Shown: in pieces, positions 58,825 through 64,000 of the stretch | How the letters are laid out: each line of letters starts with the position of its first letter | How positions within the stretch are numbered: position 1 is the stretch's first letter | Assembly: GCA_018389105.1 (NCBI GenBank) | Contig: JACATO010001532.1 | Span: 62,001-126,000, forward strand | Direction of reading: 5' to 3' | DNA from: Nautilus pompilius | Lineage: Eukaryota > Mollusca > Cephalopoda > Nautilida > Nautilidae | Length of the DNA stretch: 64,000 bases | Translations under genes and position numbers: made by a program | The notes under the pieces: model-generated | Told to the model about the DNA's origin: nothing | Database searches by the model: none | Seen by the model: the letters and a program-made list of their open reading frames with translations, nothing else

Positions 58825-59603
58825 TGATAAGGAACTTGGATAAGCAGAAGGTGGGGGTGCGGAGGGAGGGAGGATAATACATGCAAAACCGTAGGTGCGC
58901 TTGGGGGACTGATGATTATATTAGGCCTCGAGAGAGCGTTATCATCATCATCATCATCCGCCATAAATATAATGTACAATCCAGCCACCTTCTTAAAATT
59001 ATAAAAACTTTCGAGCAGCAGCCAGTAATCAATAGTAATAAACCGATCTGTTTTTTTTAATACACTCATCACGTGTTAGCCAAATTCCAGAGGACGCATC
59101 CTCACGCGGACAATACGGCACAAGACAGAAAGAAAGAACCGGATAGCACAAAGCTGCCTGTTTATGGGCGGTGAGAACGAACGCCGTCTGAGTCTCCGTT
59201 TTACGGCGCAGCTTTAATCTGAGAAGGTTTTTTTTTAAAGACTTCTTTTCTTCCCTTTTAATGGCCGTAACAACAACATCAACAACAAAAAAATGCATTG
59301 AGAGGGCCTGTCCAAGACAGACGGAACACGCTTTTCAAGTGCGGCCGAGAACACCGTGGGACAATAGTGTCAATTAGTGCGGCTCCGCGGAACGGTCTGG
59401 CCGTTCCTTTTCGTCCACGGTCTCTCGTGGTTGCTGGCTACAAAATGTTCCTAGAACGTTTCCTTCTTTAAAAGTAAATTGGGGTTTGCTCACGGACCGC
59501 TGCCGCTGCGGCGAGGAGGGGAAGGGGAAGGTGAACATTCTCTAATTCGACGAATTCTTCCGTATAGGGGCCGGCTGAGAAACGAAGAAATACCAGTTAA
59601 AGG

Positions 59604-59611
59604 ATGCAAAT
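59604..59611 (+). promoter_or_regulatory. POU-type octamer ATGCAAAT
   Basis: A perfect ATGCAAAT octamer lies in a non-repetitive GC-richer block (59480-59800). A single 8-base match is weak evidence. Confidence 0.2.
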
Positions 59612-59849
59612 TAGTCTGCCCGGCGGGATCGCATTTTCCTTTTATGGACGTCCGATCGATCGCGCTTCGATGACTTTTCGATCGTAAAGCACCGACTCGT
59701 TCATTGGTGCCAGTGCCAGTTTTGCCAGTAAGCTTTTCATAAGCCGAACGGAATGGGAAACCGATCGCCGTGGTCCGCTAGTGATCGATTGCAACTCTGT
59801 ATAGCTAATCTCAGACAATTAAAATCCAATCGGCTGTTCAAAAGTCGCT

Positions 59850-59852
59850 ACG

Positions 59853-59886
<34 letters not shown>

Positions 59887-59947
59887 AGAGAAGCAGAGAG
59901 AAGAGAGAGATGGAGAGAGAGAGAGATGATGAGAGAGAGAGGAGAGA

Positions 59948-60010
<63 letters not shown>

Positions 60011-60146
60011 GAGAGCTGATGGAGAGAGAGATGGAGAGAGAGAGATGATGGAGAGAGGAGAGAGGTGGGGGAGAGACGGAGATAGGGGAGAGAGAGAGAG
60101 GTGGGGGAGAGAAGCAGAGAGAGGGAGAGAGAGATGGAGAGAGAAT

Positions 60147-60194
<48 letters not shown>

Positions 60195-60416
60195 GGAGAG
60201 AGAGAGAGAATGATAAAGAGAGAGATGATGGAGAGAGAGGAGAGATGGGGAGAGAAGCAGAGCGGGGAGAGAGAGAGGGGTGGGGGAGAGAATCAGAGAG
60301 AGGGTCAGAGAGAGATGAGGAGAGCGAGATGATGGAGAGAGAGCGAGAGAAGAGGAGATGAGAGTAGAGAGCTCGCGCGATGATGGAGAACGAGGAGCGC
60401 TGGAGAGAGAGAGAGA
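59850..60416. repeat. GA-rich minisatellite / polypurine tract
   Basis: AGAGAG with GATGATGGAGAG and GGTGGGGGAGAGA words. It is the purine strand here, opposite in sense to the tracts at 10.5 and 45.8 kb. Confidence 0.95.
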
Positions 60417-61775
60417 TGACATGACTTCAGTCGTCCGTGCCTCGAGATACTTTATGTAAGAAAATGAGCGAAAACGAAATTAAACTACACAAAATAAATG
60501 GTTATTACGTCATTCACTATAAGTTTTAATTAGGCTCATTAAGGCAAGAGGAAACTGATTTTCGAAGTAGGTGCCATCATTATGGAGGCAAACACATCAG
60601 AAACAAGTAATTCAGCATATATTTGAATTTTTAGAACTGGCCATCAACTTCCTCGCTCGTTTATTATAACGTGCGATTAATTCTTTGAGCAGTCGCGTGG
60701 CCGAACGATGCCACTAGCCACGCCACTCTTTTGAATAAGCGGATATGGTATTTAAAAACACCAGATTCTCTCTGCTGCTTTTCCTACAACGTGAAATTCG
60801 GTTTTTGCTTGAGTCTCAGTGGATCTAATTAGTTCCCCAAAAGTCTGGTAACTGTCGCGAACACTGAAAGCTTGTTTCTGGTACTAATGCGCACTTTCTT
60901 GTATGTTAACCCTACTGGTATTTTAGTAATATCGGCTGCTGCTTAGTTTGCACGCTGCACTCGATCCATATATATATTTTAGAGCGAAACTTCTCGGCTT
61001 TCTTCTTTAGCCGCTCGGGTTTTCTTCCGGGTGCTCCGCTTTCCTTCCTCATCTGAACACTGTTAGGTCGTTCCGATTTATCAATGGTTGACCCCTTCGC
61101 GGTTAGGTCTTGACCATCGCCCAAAAGAACCCCTTCATCCAACCATACCCGGATGTCTTGCTTAGTTACCGAAACCGATGCCACCGCAATTTCCTCCTGG
61201 CTCACTTCCCAGGGATGCGGTCAGGGGAGAAATTCGAAGAGTAAGCGAGCAAAATGACCCGCAATATCTAAGGACAGGATGCTGATGTGCATTTTCACGT
61301 GAACGGGCGAGATGCTAGGCAAAGAAACTCGGTGGCAAAGTGAAAATTCTGTCAACCCCTTAATCCACATCCCCACGAGTTCTTTTGGAAAACGTAGCGT
61401 GGCGTAATGAGATGCGCGAGTTTCAACCAAGAATCACCGAGTTAATTATGCATAGAAATCTGTGGTTTAATTCGGAGTAACAACGCAAAAAACCATTAAC
61501 TGGAAACAAGGGCTGACAACCCTGTGCCAGCAGCTAATATCATTTCTTAATTTTCACCTCTATTTGTTCGGCCTTATATTACGTAAGTTGTGGCTTCGCC
61601 CGCACGCCCCAACCTCGATGCCGGTTATTAAATATTAAATTTCCCTTTTCACGCGAAGATAATTTAATAGAAAACGCAATCGATTTTTTATGTAATTTTA
61701 TTAACTGCAAACCGACTGAGAATATTATCGAGTTACCACTGATGGATGATAGGAGGGGAAATAATTAAGTTAAAA
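60417..61775. other. Intergenic stretch, no gene supported
   Basis: Short open frames only. A minus-strand frame at 60912-61205 has no recognised domain. TAATTATGCAT at about 61443 is a homeodomain/POU-like word. Confidence 0.35.
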
Positions 61776-61965
61776 AGTGAGACGTAGCTAGTCGATGGTC
61801 CGGCTTGACTGCTATCGCCGAGGACCTGAGTTCGATTCCCGCTAGATACTGTATCGGCATTTTTGCGCATCTCCGTGGAATGGAATTTTTATTTGCTTCT
61901 TTATCGGTTGGTCGCGTGGGATTCTTCTTTCCGATTTCCTCTCACATCTAAGAAATGAGGAGTTT
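61776..61965 (+). repeat. tRNA-derived SINE
   Basis: An A-box-like TAGCTAGTCGATGG at about 61785 and B box GAGTTCGATTCCCGC at 61829 have tRNA-like spacing. The body contains GGTCGCGTGGGATTCTTC and TTTCCTCTCACAT, a block shared with the 57.5-kb copy. Confidence 0.65.
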
Positions 61966-62010
61966 TTTTGTTTTTGTTTTTTTTTTTTTTGGTAATGGTT
62001 TTCTTGCCGA

Positions 62011-62130
62011 AAACGGAAGTTAAGGTCGGGGTTAGTTCCCCTGAAGACATCGATGTACGTCGCAGCACTGAAACGGAAGTTAAAGTCGGGGTTAGTTCCC
62101 CTGAAGACATCGATGTACGTCGCAGCACTG
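62011..62130 (+). repeat. 60-bp tandem duplication within an open frame
   Basis: AAACGGAAGTTAAGGTCGGG begins at 62011 and recurs at 62071 with one visible change. Because 60 is a multiple of three, the local frame repeats TEVKVGVSSPEDIDVRRS twice. This probably lies in the tail of a dispersed repeat. Confidence 0.9.
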
Positions 62131-62224
62131 ATATCCTTGAGGAAGACAGAAACATTTTAAAAGAAGTCAGATTTTTTAAAAAAAAAACGACAACAACAAA
62201 AGAAACCGAGCTACCCTTAGTAAG

Positions 62225-62252
62225 TTAATAAAATTATTATTATTATTATTAA

Positions 62253-62316
<64 letters not shown>

Positions 62317-62320
62317 TGTA
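62225..62320. repeat. ATT microsatellite
   Basis: A long ATT run. Its position after the SINE-like segments would fit a retroposon tail that expanded. Confidence 0.9.
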
Positions 62321-62789
62321 TTATTATACGTAAGAAAAAAGGTACTCAGAACTAGATCAAAATAAACGGTATCACTTTATAGCAGACTCCAGATTGGTAA
62401 AATATCGGTAAGGAGTTAACCCTTCCGTGACCTTGAGATGTGCTACAAGCAAAACTAATTAACAGTAATATTTTTTTACACAAATAAAATGTCTCAGATA
62501 TCAGTCTGTGGGTAATTGTACTTCAGCTCATCGTTTACAGCTTCTCAAAAAAAAAACCCCAGCCAGATTTTCGGTAATATCGCTGGGCGACGATGTTATT
62601 TGATATGTGATAAAATTCTAATGAACACAGCCGGAAATGGCTTCTGGATACCCTCTCTTTTTTTTTTAAGTAGTACCAGCCAGTACCAATTAGATCACGG
62701 AACATATCGGCGCTAGCGCTCTGCTTTTGGTAAATAGCTCATTGCCACTCACGGTTCGCTCAAACTACACTGCCTTCCAAAACAACGAC

Positions 62790-62791
62790 AA

Positions 62792-62831
<40 letters not shown>

Positions 62832-62878
62832 GATATATATATATATATATTATATATAGATATATATATATATGTATA
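62790..62878. repeat. TA dinucleotide tract
   Basis: Nearly pure TA with a few GATA interruptions. Confidence 0.95.
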
Positions 62879-64000
62879 TGTTTAAAAATGGTTAAAATGA
62901 TATTCACCAGATATCAAACAAGATAGCTTTAATCAAGGAAACACATAAATCAAAAATAATTTTACAGAGATGTAAATGGGAACAAACCGGAATAATTAGA
63001 AGTGGAGAAGAATTTTGGCCTAAAGGATGCTAAAAGAAAAAAAAAATGAATCGAGGTTAGTCGGTAGATGTGAAAACCTCTCTGACGGAAACGTGTGACT
63101 CACAGCGGCCCTGCATACCGCTGATAACCCTATTAACGAGAAGAGTGAGCAATAAAGTCCACCGTTTTTGTCAGGGAAATTCGAAGTTCTTGGAGTGATT
63201 GATCTTGGATGGGAGATTGGGAGGTGGAAACCAACACGTCTTTCTAGGGCATCTAGAACGTTCACAGTAGTTCAGCAGAACGCTCTGGCCATATCGCACG
63301 CTAATATTTGGGGGTCTTGGAGATATTGGTCGATTACACCTGCCCAATGATGACGATCCAAAGTAAGGATATCTTTAGACACAGGGATCTGGCTGGCATT
63401 CTGTACTAAACACGTGCAGGTCCTACGCCAATGCAGTAAAATTCCTGCCCAGGGTCACCGCCATAGTGATCCAGGATCGGCACACGCCCTGAGTCACCCC
63501 TGAAGGCTAAATCTCAAGGAACCCTGCGTCACTCATGCGGTGTCCAAGCGATATGTTAGCGTTCGTTGCGTCAGATCAAGTACAAAACGTCTTGCGTAGA
63601 TCCCTCTTTCATGCAGCTTCCTGTGTGGGGTTTCGGTTAATACAAAGCCCCCCCCCATGACCAGAGAAATCAAAATCGAGTTGGGTTGGCTTTGGAGTTC
63701 TGCTTTCGCCGAGCCAAGTCTGCTGAAGTTGTGATCCGTGGTCGACCTTGAGAACTGCTTTTCGGACAGCGTCTCCAGGGACTTGAAATTGTCTCCATAG
63801 CAGGGAAATCTCCCGAGTCTGTGACTATCCGGTCCCCGTCTTACTAGGCAGCTCTCCACCATAGAGATCCCACCAAGCGGAAGACAACTTTCTTCTTCTT
63901 CTTTCTTTCGTCTATTCGTCTGCTAACTTTTGAAATCCCGTGTAATTATTTCTTTTGCGAATTAGGAAAAAACAAAACAAAACAATGCTTAAAATCTTTT
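62879..64000. other. Unassigned terminal stretch
   Basis: Minus-strand open segments at 63020-63265 and 63533-63862, with a further open piece between them (VSKDILTLDRHHWAGVIDQY). They could belong to an old repeat, but I recognise no domain. No splice structure is evident. Confidence 0.3.

Noticed and set aside
63020-63862. Minus-strand open segments that look repeat-derived
   Set aside because: No recognisable motif; listed only as unassigned.

Overview
This is animal nuclear DNA, most likely from a mollusc (possibly a gastropod). It has multi-exon genes with GT-AG introns, long non-coding stretches, abundant micro- and minisatellites, tRNA-derived SINE heads and several dead DNA transposons. 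A short motif, AAGGGAGRTAAYTCC, recurs on both strands; I recall it as common in mollusc genomes. The species assignment is inference.

Layout. 1.67-2.80 kb is a satellite whose short units carry the palindrome TGACGTCA. A related satellite lies in the opposite orientation at 7.49-8.19 kb. From about 13.5 kb down to 6.03 kb, on the minus strand, I assemble an unnamed protein-coding gene. Five strong exons and one 23-nt microexon join in a single reading frame. A tentative first exon has a good Kozak context, with a near-perfect RFX X-box just upstream. Its introns hold the second satellite, an internally deleted Tc1-like element, a long CT tract and a decayed transposase-like gene.

15.37-29.39 kb, plus strand, is a seven-exon gene for a single-pass membrane protein: signal peptide, FN3-like domain, laminin-type EGF repeats, one transmembrane helix and a short tail. 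The tail matches the MEGF9 family. All six introns are phase 1. Three of them hold transposon remnants: hAT in intron 2, a Tc/mariner-type fragment in intron 3 and a DD34D mariner in intron 5. The 3' UTR probably runs to about 31-33 kb. The two genes are divergent, with start codons about 1.9 kb apart.

From about 33 kb to the end I find no convincing host gene. This part holds tandem duplications (33.3, 48.5 and 62.0 kb), a 38-bp minisatellite (39.6 kb), SINEs (40.2, 57.6 and 61.8 kb), CA and CT/GA tracts (44.9, 45.8 and 59.9 kb), a 37-bp satellite with CRE-like cores (49.7-50.4 kb) and a decayed transposon-type gene (53.2-54.8 kb). No CRISPR array, rRNA, intact tRNA or clear retrovirus/LTR element was seen.

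The observations most worth following are the TGACGTCA satellites in inverted orientation and the unnamed gene with the X-box, which may be a ciliary gene.
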